From contig JAFGGQ010000116.1 of NCBI GenBank assembly GCA_016930435.1, positions 1-50,763 on the forward strand: a stretch of DNA of 50,763 nt, read 5' to 3'. The notes beneath the pieces are model-generated. The model searched no databases. It was not told the origin of the DNA and worked only from the letters and a program-made list of their open reading frames with translations. Of the stretch, positions 5,965 through 15,631 are shown in pieces; positions within the stretch are counted from its first letter, which is position 1, and each line of letters starts with the position of its first letter. The stretch comes from a bacterium. GTDB taxonomy: Bacteria; UBP14; UBA6098; JAFGQG01. The position numbers and the translations under genes are program-made.

Positions 5965-8900
5965 CTATTTTAAAATGATCAATTTGGTTATCCTGGAGAA
6001 GCTGGGGTGATCGAATTTGCAGAAGTATAGGCCGGTGGCCAGATCAGATGCTAAAAAAATGCGGCTGTAAAGGCCGGTTTCAAGGTATTCATCTACTGCT
6101 GTTTCAATCCGATTCCCCAGCAGGTTATAAATTGTTACCCTTGTCCGGCCTGGTTGTGGTATTTGAAACAGTATGGTAGCCTTCTGATTGAAGGGATTGG
6201 GGAATATATTTAGGTTAAAGGTGGTAACAGGTGGGATTTCCGGTTCATTGTATTCAAATGCTCCGATATCAAAGCACAGATTCTGTGGCCGCTGGACACC
6301 TGTAATGTCGAAAGAGGGCGCGTAATAGGTTGTTTCACGATCAGGAATGTAAAAGGAATCAATACCGGCCTCCCGGCAGGGGGAAAGGGCATTCAGTGTA
6401 TAATCTTCATTATTGCTATCAGTAAATAAAGGATCCTGGAAGATTACGCTGTTATTGCAAACGGTTCCGGAATCTCTGGTACTGAATAATCCGCTGGAAT
6501 CAAGGCAACAGTAGTAAAAATGTACATTGTTATAGGAATTATTATAGAATTGAGCACCCAGCGCTGAAGAATTTGAGTAGAGTATGGTATTGATAATTAA
6601 AGGTTCCGATAAGTATTCGGAAAAGATCCCGCCCCCGCTTTCAATGGCAATGTTCCCGGAGATTGTGTTATTCATTATTAACGGGTAAGCTTGCCAGGAT
6701 AGGGTCAGACCTCCCCCCCGGCTGGCCTGGTTTCCGGTTATCAAATTATTTTCCAGTAAGGCATTGCTTCTTATAAGGTAGATACCTCCCCCCATCCCTT
6801 CGGCGCCTTCTAATAGATTATTTTGAATGTAGTTATTGCGAATTGAGGGATGGGAATTATCACAGTATATTCCACCACCTTTTGAGTTATAATATGTAAG
6901 CAAATTATCGGTAATATGATTATTTTCAATAGTAGGATCGGAGTTGATCAACCGGATTCCCCCTCCGTTATCCGAGGATTCATTTTTGCATATATGAGAA
7001 TGATTGATGCTTGCGCTGCTGTTGTAACATGATATGCCGCCTTTGTTATTGCTGATAGTGCAATGTTCGATTATAGGACTGGTGTTTTGGCATTCAATAC
7101 CTGCCTCACCGGATTTTGCTCCGCTGATCCTGCAATAATGCAGATTGGATGGCGAAGTTGAATTAAGCATAAGCAAGCCGCTGAAAGAGCCTCCCCCGGT
7201 ATAATCGGAGAATTTAATGGAATCCGTTTCGGTTCCTATAGCCAAAAGAACTCCCTGTACTTCGATACCGGCCCGGTAATGAAAGAGCATTTCGGTTCCG
7301 GCTTCAAGGAAAAGAGTGCAGCCCTCCATAATGACCAGGTCATCAACCACTATATATGGTGAACTTTCCGGGGTGAATGTAGTAGTAATATGAATTTCTC
7401 CCCGGATAAAGTTGTCAGGGAAGTTTTCAGGGGTCATTCCCCCGCCATAAGCTCCCATATCGTTAGGTGTTCCGTCAACATCGAGATTGGAATTGGGGTC
7501 CCCGGCATCTATGCAGGGTGAACCGGGAGCAAGTTGATAGTCGTTGGATTCGGGGTTCTGGAATTGAGGATCCTCGCTGATATTCCCAGCTCCCCAGTCA
7601 ATATCAACATTTTCCACTTCAAAAAAGCAGTATGCAGAGTCAATATTGCAATAGCTGATCCCGATCGATACATCGGAAACATCCATTACCTGGTCAAAGT
7701 GAATATCAGGTGAAACAGGTGCTTCGTTTGCGTAAAAGATGGTATTGGTTATGTTTGATTCCAGATTGCCTTTGAGATAGACCGCTCCCCCGGACAACTC
7801 AGCTTGATTGTATGCAATGGTATTATTGAGCAAGAGGGAGTTAGCGCGTATTAAGTATAGTCCCCCTCCATGTTGGTAGGCATAATTATGAGCAATGATA
7901 TTATTTTTGAAGGCAGGGGAGGAATCCCAGTAGCAGAAAATTCCTCCGCCGTAAAGGAGGGCGGTATTATTAGTAATAATATTCCGGGAGATCTCGGGTG
8001 ATGATTTGCAGCAGAAAATTCCGCCTCCGCTGGCGTTATTGCTATCGGCTACATTAGCGACGATCCGATTATCCTGAATCAGCGGGAAGGAGTGCCAGCA
8101 ATATATACCGCCGCCCTTATTCTTAGCATGGTTATTGGTGATCAGGTTGTTTTTGATCAGTGGGGATGATTCGCAACAGGAGATTCCGCCTCCTTTTCCC
8201 AGCGCGCGGTTATTTTGGATAGTATTGAAAATAATAGCTGGGGATGAGTAGTAGCAATATATGCCGCCCCCGTCCTTGAATTTAAAATATTCCTGATTAG
8301 CATTTCCATACTCGATCCGGCAATAAGCCAGTGAGCAAGCAGGATGAGCATGGTCAAAGCGGATCCCGAACCATCCCCCGTTACTATCGGCGAGATTGGT
8401 ATTCAAGGCGGTAAAGATTATGGAATCGGTGGCTGTTCCGATGGCTTTGAGGGTTGCTTCCGGCTGCACATAAAGGGAATAGTGCCCGGTAAATATGACC
8501 TCTGTTCCGGCTTCGATAACCAGGGTCTGGCCCTCGGGTACATATACATCGCAACCTATGTAATATGGAGACCGGTCCCTTCCCCAGTAACCCCGGATTG
8601 ACCCACATTGAGTAGGTACTTCAGGGCTGTTTTTGAAATAATGCAGGTTGTAACAGCCGGTCTGAAGGGAATCTATGGCCTTCACTGCAAGTAAAAAGCT
8701 ATCGTTTGAACAGGGGGTGAACAGTAAACTGAAATTCCCCCCGGTATCAGCGATCTCGCTTTCTGCAAGTAAAGTAATTTCTTCCCGGTCAAAAATTTCA
8801 ACTTTCAGATCTTCGTAGCCGGACGACCAGAAATAAAAGGTATCGGGTTCTTCACCTCTGAAAATGAAATAATCGTTATCCGCATCCGGAGCGATAGTGT

Positions 8901-10260
8901 GTTTCGATATTTGTTCCTGGTTAGATGGTTCCAGTGAACGAGCTTCCCTATGGTTATTATCGGGTTCATAAGGGTCGGGTTGATGGCAGATATCCTCCCG
9001 AGTTGAATAATACATGAAATGTGCCTGACGTTCGATATCGCATTGGCCCCATTTTATTCTGAAGTAACCGTCTTCTCCCCAATCACCCCAGCTATTCTTT
9101 ATAATCCAGCATGAATCCGTATCGTTCCATCCTGCAAGTGTAACTGCATGACCTGCTTGGTATTCTCCCCAGAGATGTTCATAGACACCCCCTGTATAAT
9201 ATGAGAAGTCTGCATAAACGCTATAGGAAACGTATGATGGATTATGTTCGCAAACACTTTTCATCTGTTCAATAGTGGGTGTATAAACGCTATAATAAGC
9301 ATCCAGCCGGTAGATGTGGTCATGCCAATCGGTACACCTTTCACAGGGTGAGTTGGTTGCCAGGTAGGGGTAACAACCTTCATCAGGGATGCCTGGATTC
9401 AGAAAATAATCACCGGGCCATAGGCCGCCATCGCAGCTTCCTTCAGGGAAGCATTCGGAGACCAGGGTTTGTTCTGAAAGGTCAATTTCCAGATTGGGAT
9501 CACCGGTACCTATTTTAATAGAGGCTTCCATTGCTCCGACTGCTCCGAATGCCCAGCAGCTTCCGCAGGAACGCTGGTTGCGGATGGGGGTCATCCAGTT
9601 TGCGCCGTACCGGTTGCGCCAATCAAGTGTATCAGGCAGTTCTTGAGTGCCAAATAATTCGGGTGGGGCATTATAGCGGTCTGATTGGGCCTGACTATCC
9701 AGGTCGGTAATTGCTCCCAGGAGACTGTATCTCAATGAATCGGGCATAAAGACCAGGTGATTCAACCCGGGTTTCCAGTTCGCTTTATTATTCAGAACAG
9801 CCCATTTAACAGACCGGTAGTCAGTTATTTTTCCGTCCACGAACAGAATCCAATCCTTATATGGAGCTGGGTCCTTTTCCAAAAAAGAAAGGATGGTATC
9901 TGATTGAGAAAGCTTTTCAATAATCAGTTGATACAGAGTAAGGTTTTCGCTTTTCCGTAAATCCTGGATCACCATCGTAAGGGTATCCGTACCGGCGAGG
10001 TATAGGTGGTCATTAACCGGAACTGAATATGGCTTAAAGGCTTCGCATGTCTCCAGCTCTGTCCACCATAAGAAATCCCTTTGATTAAATAAACATAGTA
10101 TTGGTTGGTCAAGGGTTTTAGCGGACTGGATCAGGATAGCAACGGGATCATAGTTCGCAAATTCAATTGATATGTTCACAGAAGAACCAGCAAAGAGAAA
10201 CTGGGGAAGGATAGCCATTAGTAGGCTTAAATACACTAAAAACCTTTTTTGCTTCTTCAT
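5965..10260 (-). CDS. secreted papain-family (C1A) cysteine protease with PPC-like, beta-helix and C-terminal sorting domains
   Basis: The signal peptide covers residues 1-24. After about 180 residues of unknown or propeptide-like sequence, the C1A domain (about 205-415) shows NQRSCGSCWAF with catalytic C235, H371 in QAGHAVTLAGW and N389 in IKNSWGDWG, so the triad is intact. A PPC-like beta domain follows (about 428-540). Two long right-handed beta-helix regions with recurring GGGI(Y/F) turns occupy about 565-930 and 960-1290 and include an anchor-Q-like SPCIDAG segment. The last 85 residues (NIFPNPFNQ ... GLYFCKF) match sorting domains used by type IX secretion. The protein is inferred to be exported and surface-attached. 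No Shine-Dalgarno site is evident before its ATG. Confidence 0.88.
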   Translation of the reverse strand: MKKQKRFLVYLSLLMAILPQFLFAGSSVNISIEFANYDPVAILIQSAKTLDQPILCLFNQRDFLWWTELETCEAFKPYSVPVNDHLYLAGTDTLTMVIQDLRKSENLTLYQLIIEKLSQSDTILSFLEKDPAPYKDWILFVDGKITDYRSVKWAVLNNKANWKPGLNHLVFMPDSLRYSLLGAITDLDSQAQSDRYNAPPELFGTQELPDTLDWRNRYGANWMTPIRNQRSCGSCWAFGAVGAMEASIKIGTGDPNLEIDLSEQTLVSECFPEGSCDGGLWPGDYFLNPGIPDEGCYPYLATNSPCERCTDWHDHIYRLDAYYSVYTPTIEQMKSVCEHNPSYVSYSVYADFSYYTGGVYEHLWGEYQAGHAVTLAGWNDTDSCWIIKNSWGDWGEDGYFRIKWGQCDIERQAHFMYYSTREDICHQPDPYEPDNNHREARSLEPSNQEQISKHTIAPDADNDYFIFRGEEPDTFYFWSSGYEDLKVEIFDREEITLLAESEIADTGGNFSLLFTPCSNDSFLLAVKAIDSLQTGCYNLHYFKNSPEVPTQCGSIRGYWGRDRSPYYIGCDVYVPEGQTLVIEAGTEVIFTGHYSLYVQPEATLKAIGTATDSIIFTALNTNLADSNGGWFGIRFDHAHPACSLAYCRIEYGNANQEYFKFKDGGGIYCYYSSPAIIFNTIQNNRALGKGGGISCCESSPLIKNNLITNNHAKNKGGGIYCWHSFPLIQDNRIVANVADSNNASGGGIFCCKSSPEISRNIITNNTALLYGGGIFCYWDSSPAFKNNIIAHNYAYQHGGGLYLIRANSLLLNNTIAYNQAELSGGAVYLKGNLESNITNTIFYANEAPVSPDIHFDQVMDVSDVSIGISYCNIDSAYCFFEVENVDIDWGAGNISEDPQFQNPESNDYQLAPGSPCIDAGDPNSNLDVDGTPNDMGAYGGGMTPENFPDNFIRGEIHITTTFTPESSPYIVVDDLVIMEGCTLFLEAGTEMLFHYRAGIEVQGVLLAIGTETDSIKFSDYTGGGSFSGLLMLNSTSPSNLHYCRISGAKSGEAGIECQNTSPIIEHCTISNNKGGISCYNSSASINHSHICKNESSDNGGGIRLINSDPTIENNHITDNLLTYYNSKGGGIYCDNSHPSIRNNYIQNNLLEGAEGMGGGIYLIRSNALLENNLITGNQASRGGGLTLSWQAYPLIMNNTISGNIAIESGGGIFSEYLSEPLIINTILYSNSSALGAQFYNNSYNNVHFYYCCLDSSGLFSTRDSGTVCNNSVIFQDPLFTDSNNEDYTLNALSPCREAGIDSFYIPDRETTYYAPSFDITGVQRPQNLCFDIGAFEYNEPEIPPVTTFNLNIFPNPFNQKATILFQIPQPGRTRVTIYNLLGNRIETAVDEYLETGLYSRIFLASDLATGLYFCKFDHPSFSRITKLIILK

Positions 10261-10288
10261 AATAGTACGCGCCGGTTTTATTTTAAAG

Positions 10289-10318
10289 ATAATATATTTT
10301 TTATATTTTGATGTGCAA
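10289..10318 (-). promoter_or_regulatory. possible promoter of the secreted protease gene
   Basis: On the minus strand TTGCAC (10318-10313) and TATTAT (10294-10289) are 18 nt apart. The start codon is about 22 nt from the predicted transcription start. Confidence 0.4.
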
Positions 10319-10396
10319 GGATTTTAAAAAATTGCTGGTTAAAAATAGATCCTAAATTTGAATGCCCGTAAAGTAGCCAAAATGTAACTGTTATCG

Positions 10397-10408
10397 AGTA
10401 TTAATACT
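10397..10408. promoter_or_regulatory. 12-bp palindrome in the 340-nt divergent spacer
   Basis: AGTATTAATACT is a perfect palindrome 14 nt before a candidate -35. The spacer 10261-10600 between the protease gene and the histidine kinase gene holds this, the two candidate promoters, and no gene I can support. An operator role is only a possibility. Confidence 0.25.
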
Positions 10409-10422
10409 ATTGAAAAAATAAC

Positions 10423-10450
10423 TTGACTAATCAAATAGGGGAATTAAATT
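10423..10450 (+). promoter_or_regulatory. possible promoter of the histidine kinase gene
   Basis: TTGACT at 10423-10428 and TAAATT at 10445-10450 are separated by 16 nt. The -10 matches 4 of 6 positions. About 145 nt of leader would precede the coding region. Confidence 0.35.
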
Positions 10451-10600
10451 AATAAATACCTATTTTGAATATATATATAAATCGAGTTAACGGATTGTTA
10501 CAAGGAATTTATTATAGCAGTATTTGGATTTACGGTGTAGCAATTCATCAAGAAATCCAAGTATTCGGATATTTTCATTAATACAGGATCAAGGGTAACC

Positions 10601-13600
10601 ATGAAAACCCCTATGAGTGTGAGTTCTCAGGAACGCATCATTTTCCAAAACAGGCTGCTTAGGGGTATTTTTCATATTCAGAAATTGATGTTTTCAGGGG
10701 CAAACCGTGAATCCTTTCTATCGGAAGCATGTGGTATTTTACTTCAAACAGATGCCTTTTCAAAATCCTGTTTTATCCTCCTGGATGATTCAATGCGGTA
10801 TCAGTTATTTACTGGTGAAGGCTTACATAATGACATGGAGGTAATTCTCCAATCATTTCGGAAGGATGGTTTACCCGATTGTGTGGGAAAGGCGGTCGAA
10901 TCCAAAAGACTTGTAATTATAAAAAATCCTGCTGATGAATGTAAAAATAGTATTTTCACTGAAATTTTAGCAGGATACCAGGTATGTTTGATTCCTTTGA
11001 TTACTAACGGTAAGGTATCTGGTGTTTTTTGTGCAGGAGGGGAAAGAAAAGTAATAATCAGGAAGGATGAGCTTGAACTTCTGGAGCAGCTTGGTGAAGT
11101 GCTTTCCACCGGTTTATTGATGATGGATGAAAAGGGGCAATTAAGTTGTCAGGAAAGTAGTTTAAGGGAAGCAGAGTCACGATTCCAGGCTTTATTCGGG
11201 AATGCTCCGGTAGGCATAGGTATTGCTACTCATGATGGGGATATTATAGCCGCTAATGATAAAGCTTTTGAGCTTTTTGGTTATAGTAGGGAAGACCTTG
11301 ATAAAATCAACTTGAAAAGGCTGTATAAGTTTCCTCAGGATCGTGATAAGTTATTAGCTGTATTATATCACGAGCATTCAGTACATGATTATGAAATTCA
11401 GTTTAAAAGGAAGGATGGCTTTATATTCTGGGCGAGTCTTACAATAATTCCCATACTTTATAATGGTGATGAAGTGTTGCTTACCGCTGTGGTTGATGTT
11501 ACCGAGAAAAAAGAGAAGCTAAAGGAATCCATAATATTCAAGGCAATTGAGGATAATGCTGCTTATGGTTCAGCCATCGGGGATATGGATGGAGTTTTGA
11601 TTTACGTTAATAAAGCATTTGCGAAGATGCATGGTTATTCAGTTGATGAAATGCAGGGAAAAACGTTTTTTGATTTCTATCCCCAGGAAAACCTGCCTCT
11701 GATAAGAAAAAAATTAGCAGTTCTTAAACGGGATGGGGCTCATAGCGGTCTGGAGGTGATGAGTCAAAAAAAGGATGGTACTCCTCTTCCCCTTATCATA
11801 AATACCACAGTTCTTTATGATTCCCAGCAAAAGCCTGCGTATTTTGCGACTTCCTGTGTTGATATTTCAAAAAGAATTGAAATTCATAAAAAGCTTGAAG
11901 AAAAAGAACAAAATTTGAAGGCTTTGCTCGATGCTACTACTGATAGCGTATTTCTGTTGAATAGTGATAAAAAGATCATCGCTTTAAATAAGCAAGCGGC
12001 GGAAAGCCTGGGAAAATCAGAGGATGAATTAATCGGAAAGGACGGCCTGGGATTGATTGACGCAAAGACCGAAAGTGAGCGTTTAAAAAGGATCTCGAAG
12101 GTAATGGAAACAGGTACACCGAGCCGTTTTGAAGATTCCAGGAATGGTGTTCATTATATCATCAATATGTTTCCGGTATTCGATAATAGTGGGAATGTAT
12201 CCGGGGCGGCTATTTATGCCCGTGACATAACTGCGCGGAAGAATCTCGAATTGCAGGTAGAGGAATACGCAAAAACATTAAAAGCCATGCTCGATTCGAT
12301 GCAGGAAACAGCGATCTTATTGGAAAAAGACGGCAAAATTATTATCATTAACAAAATCGGCGCACAAAGAATAGGATATAATGAGGAGGAGCTGATAGGG
12401 CGTAATATCTATGATTGTATCCCGGAAGATGTTGCGGAAACCAGAAAAATTTTTGTTGAAACTGTAATAAGGACCAAAACACCTTCAGGTTTTAAAGATG
12501 AAAGAGAAGATTATTTATTTGAGCATTTTCTCTATCCTGTTTTTGATGAAAACGGTGAAGTCATAAGAATAGCAATCTTCAGCCGTGATATTACACAGAA
12601 AAGTAAATCTGAACTTGCGTTGATAGATAGTGAAAACCGATTCAGTGATACTGCTGATCGGTTGCCTGAGGGTATATATGAAATAAATCTGCTGGGAGAA
12701 TTCACTTACGCAAATAAGAAGGCTTTAGAGCTTATAGGGTATAGTGAAGAGGATATGAAAAAGCGGATCAAATTATCCTACATCTTTGTTCCGGAAGACC
12801 AGAAGCGACTTCAAAAGAACCTTAAGAAAATACATAAGGGTATTGATATTGGTCCCCAGGAATACCATGCTGTAAAAAAGGATGGTTCGATTTTCCCTGT
12901 TCAAGTGCATTCCGCTCCGATATATCAAGGCAATAAACTGATAGGTGTGCGGGGAATAGCCATGGATATTACTGGTCGGAAGGAATATGAAAAGAGTGTC
13001 AACGAGCTTCTTAAGGAATTGGAGATTTCCAATCAGGATCTGGAAAACTTTGCCTACAGTATTTCACACGATCTAAAAGAACCCCTTCGGATGGTACACA
13101 GCTATCTTGGTTTATTAAAAAAGCGTTATCACAGTAAACTCGACCGGGATGCCCGGGATTTTATTGATTTTGCCTGTTCAGGTTCGCAAATGATGACGGA
13201 GATGATCGATAATCTCCTGGATTTTTCCAGGATCGGGACGAATAAAGAGGTTCTTCAACGTGTAGATACCGATAAAGTATTGAAGAGAGCACTGGATAAT
13301 CTCCAAGTTCCCATCCGTGAAAGTAAGGCCAAGATATCTTTTGACAAATTACCAATAGTAATTGCTAATGAGGATCAGATGCTCCGGTTATTCCAGAACC
13401 TGATTGGTAATGCGCTGAAATATCGATCGGATAAACAACCGGCAATCCATATCTCCGCGGTTAGAACAAAGGGAGAGAGTATAAAATTACCGGGCCACCG
13501 TAAGGGGTTTCTGCAAGGATCCTGGTGGCTATTTAGTTTTAAAGACAACGGGATCGGTATTCATCCCAAACATCGGGAAACAATTTTCCAGCTCTTCAGA

Positions 13601-13762
13601 CAACTGCATCCCCGGGATAAATATCCCGGTACGGGAATGGGGCTGGCTATTTGCAAGAGGATAACAGACCGTCACGGGGGTTATATTTGGGTGGATTCCA
13701 AGCCTGGTGATGGTTCAATTTTCCATGTAGCCTTACCGGCAATCAAGAAGACCGAAAAGTAG
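10601..13762 (+). CDS. soluble multi-PAS sensor histidine kinase
   Basis: This is a large signalling kinase without membrane segments. A GAF-like domain (about residues 20-170) is followed by about five PAS modules (about 190-300, 310-425, 432-548, 553-670, 680-797), which carry repeated endings of the VDVTEKK and RDITARK kind. A HisKA helix pair has phospho-acceptor H823 in SISHDLKEP, and the HATPase domain has NLIGNALKY, DNGIGI and GTGMGLAIC. The kinase core resembles phytochrome-type kinases. No response regulator lies on either side, so its partner is encoded elsewhere. The ligand or cofactor of the PAS domains cannot be read from sequence. Confidence 0.93.
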   Translation: MKTPMSVSSQERIIFQNRLLRGIFHIQKLMFSGANRESFLSEACGILLQTDAFSKSCFILLDDSMRYQLFTGEGLHNDMEVILQSFRKDGLPDCVGKAVESKRLVIIKNPADECKNSIFTEILAGYQVCLIPLITNGKVSGVFCAGGERKVIIRKDELELLEQLGEVLSTGLLMMDEKGQLSCQESSLREAESRFQALFGNAPVGIGIATHDGDIIAANDKAFELFGYSREDLDKINLKRLYKFPQDRDKLLAVLYHEHSVHDYEIQFKRKDGFIFWASLTIIPILYNGDEVLLTAVVDVTEKKEKLKESIIFKAIEDNAAYGSAIGDMDGVLIYVNKAFAKMHGYSVDEMQGKTFFDFYPQENLPLIRKKLAVLKRDGAHSGLEVMSQKKDGTPLPLIINTTVLYDSQQKPAYFATSCVDISKRIEIHKKLEEKEQNLKALLDATTDSVFLLNSDKKIIALNKQAAESLGKSEDELIGKDGLGLIDAKTESERLKRISKVMETGTPSRFEDSRNGVHYIINMFPVFDNSGNVSGAAIYARDITARKNLELQVEEYAKTLKAMLDSMQETAILLEKDGKIIIINKIGAQRIGYNEEELIGRNIYDCIPEDVAETRKIFVETVIRTKTPSGFKDEREDYLFEHFLYPVFDENGEVIRIAIFSRDITQKSKSELALIDSENRFSDTADRLPEGIYEINLLGEFTYANKKALELIGYSEEDMKKRIKLSYIFVPEDQKRLQKNLKKIHKGIDIGPQEYHAVKKDGSIFPVQVHSAPIYQGNKLIGVRGIAMDITGRKEYEKSVNELLKELEISNQDLENFAYSISHDLKEPLRMVHSYLGLLKKRYHSKLDRDARDFIDFACSGSQMMTEMIDNLLDFSRIGTNKEVLQRVDTDKVLKRALDNLQVPIRESKAKISFDKLPIVIANEDQMLRLFQNLIGNALKYRSDKQPAIHISAVRTKGESIKLPGHRKGFLQGSWWLFSFKDNGIGIHPKHRETIFQLFRQLHPRDKYPGTGMGLAICKRITDRHGGYIWVDSKPGDGSIFHVALPAIKKTEK

Positions 13763-13855
13763 TCTTAGCGGTCAAACCCAGTTGGAATGTTTACTCGTGT
13801 TGATTCCTAATATTGAATGGATTTATCGGAAGCTTTTAAGGGTATTTAAATGAGC

Positions 13856-13884
13856 TTGACAAACAGGTGAAACCTTACTATTAT
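13856..13884 (+). promoter_or_regulatory. strong sigma-70 promoter of the nfeD operon
   Basis: TTGACA at 13856-13861, an exact 17-nt spacer, and TATTAT at 13879-13884. It lies about 55 nt before the start of the NfeD1-type gene. Confidence 0.75.
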
Positions 13885-13947
13885 TGTCATTTCAAAGAAT
13901 GGTATTCTTCGTTATGAATCTTTTGACCTTTATATTTGAAGATAATG

Positions 13948-15237
13948 ATGAAATTGCCTCTTAAGTTTTTGTTTCCAATTGTTCTGGTTTTATTTGGTTT
14001 TGCCAGAGCAGGTGATATTTACATGCTCAAAATTGAGGGGGCGATAAATCCCATCTCTTCCGAGTACATTCAGGATGGAATTGAGAAAGCCGAAGAGGAG
14101 GGGGCGGAATGTATATTACTAATTATGGATACTCCAGGTGGTCTGATGAATTCGATGAGGGATATTACCAAGGCTTTTATGAACAGCGGGGTTCCCATAG
14201 TAGTTTATGTTCATCCGAGGGGTTCACGGGCGGCTTCCGCAGGTGTCTTTATTACGATGGCCGCGCACATAGCTGTAATGGCTCCTTCTACAAATATCGG
14301 GGCCGCTCACCCGGTCTCAATGGGCCAGCAGGAAAATGATGAAGAGCAGCAGAAGGCTATGATGGAGAAGGTTGAGAATGATGCTGTTGCCCAACTCCGT
14401 TCTATTTCAGAAGAAAGGGGCAGGAATGCTGACTGGGCTGAAGATGCCATTAGGAAATCGGCTTCTATCGGAGCCCAGGAAGCAATGGAATTAAATGTGA
14501 TTGATACCATTGCGGATAATTTAGGAGAATTACTTGATTACCTTGAGGGTAAAATTGTAATGTTGGAAAAAGGGCCTGATACTCTGAAGACCGGCCAATC
14601 TGAAATTATTGAATATAAAATGAAACCCCAGCACAGGGTGCTTTACAAACTTTTGGACCCTACAGTTGCATATTTGCTTATGATGCTGGGCATGCTGGGC
14701 ATTTTTTTAGAGTTGTCGCATCCAGGTTCCATCTTGCCGGGTGTAGTGGGTGGCATTTCGATTCTGGTTGCACTCTATGCCTTTCAGATACTCCCTGTTA
14801 ATTACGTGGGGGTCCTGCTTATTGTATTTGGAATAATTTTATTTATTCTGGAGATCAAGATTCCCAGTTTCGGGATATTGACTATCGGTGGGGTTATCGC
14901 TCTGGGTTTTGGTTCCTTTCTGTTAACCAGTGGTAACGCACAATTCCTGAAAGTTTCCCTTAAAGTAATGCTGCCTACCGTGGTGGGAGTATCCGCTTTT
15001 TTTACTTTTATTATTGCGAAGGGCCTGGCAGGGCAAATCCAAAAGGTGAGTACCGGGAAAGAGGGTCTGATAGGTGAGATCGGAATAGTCCAAAAATCCC
15101 TGAGTCCGGAAGGAAAAATACTTATCCATGGGGAAATTTGGAATGCGCGGTCAAGTGAAAGGTTGAAAAAGGGGACCATGGTGAAGGTGATAAGTATAGA
15201 ACCCATGTTATGGCTTTATGTAGAGAAATACCGTTAA
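13948..15237 (+). CDS. NfeD1-type membrane serine protease (ClpP-like)
   Basis: A signal sequence (about residues 1-20) precedes a ClpP-fold serine-lysine protease domain with S97 in AASAGVF and K170 in RKSASIGAQEA, matching the STOPP/PH1510 catalytic pair. About four membrane helices follow (about 235-345), and a C-terminal NfeD OB-fold domain covers about 360-430 (GLIGEIGIV ... ILIHGEIWNA). The family is linked to membrane quality control and usually pairs with stomatin/flotillin-type SPFH proteins. ATG 13948 is preferred over 13945 for its spacing from a weak GAAG. The next gene encodes a second, short NfeD protein. Confidence 0.92.
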   Translation: MKLPLKFLFPIVLVLFGFARAGDIYMLKIEGAINPISSEYIQDGIEKAEEEGAECILLIMDTPGGLMNSMRDITKAFMNSGVPIVVYVHPRGSRAASAGVFITMAAHIAVMAPSTNIGAAHPVSMGQQENDEEQQKAMMEKVENDAVAQLRSISEERGRNADWAEDAIRKSASIGAQEAMELNVIDTIADNLGELLDYLEGKIVMLEKGPDTLKTGQSEIIEYKMKPQHRVLYKLLDPTVAYLLMMLGMLGIFLELSHPGSILPGVVGGISILVALYAFQILPVNYVGVLLIVFGIILFILEIKIPSFGILTIGGVIALGFGSFLLTSGNAQFLKVSLKVMLPTVVGVSAFFTFIIAKGLAGQIQKVSTGKEGLIGEIGIVQKSLSPEGKILIHGEIWNARSSERLKKGTMVKVISIEPMLWLYVEKYR

Positions 15238-15259
15238 TATTTTCAAGGCGAGGATAATT

Positions 15260-15562
15260 ATGATTAGTGGGACTTTTTTTAGATCATTGGATTTTATAAT
15301 ACCGGTTTCCATAGTAGTTATTGTGCTCTTAGTGATAATCATCTGGAAGGGTATCGTGGGGCACCGTGTAAGGGTAAGTACCGGAATGGAAGGCATAATA
15401 GGCGAGTTCGGTCATGCAGACGGGAAGATCGAGGGGACCGGGCATGTAATCTTGCATGGTGAACGCTGGAGGGCCCGTTCAAAAGAGCTTATCAGTGCTG
15501 GTGCGGAAGTGGAGGTTGTTGGAATTGACCGGAACATGGTGGTAGAAGTAAAGAAGGTATAG
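15260..15562 (+). CDS. short NfeD-like protein (one membrane helix plus OB-fold)
   Basis: This 100-residue protein has one membrane helix (about residues 10-33) and an NfeD OB-fold (GIIGEFGHA ... VILHGERWRARS) paralogous to the C-terminus of the preceding gene. GAGGAT lies about 7 nt before the ATG. It probably works with the NfeD1-type protease. The flotillin-like partner often found after a short NfeD gene is absent here; guaA follows instead. Confidence 0.88.
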   Translation: MISGTFFRSLDFIIPVSIVVIVLLVIIIWKGIVGHRVRVSTGMEGIIGEFGHADGKIEGTGHVILHGERWRARSKELISAGAEVEVVGIDRNMVVEVKKV

Positions 15563-15631
15563 ATAAGAAGAGCGTTTTTTCTTTGTTGGATACCATAATT
15601 GTTCGAAAGGAATGATTCGGGTAAAATAAAA

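Noticed and set aside
6600-8300. Tandem DNA repeats or CRISPR-like array
   Set aside because: The recurrent GGGI-type codons come from degenerate beta-helix protein repeats; spacing and sequence are irregular.
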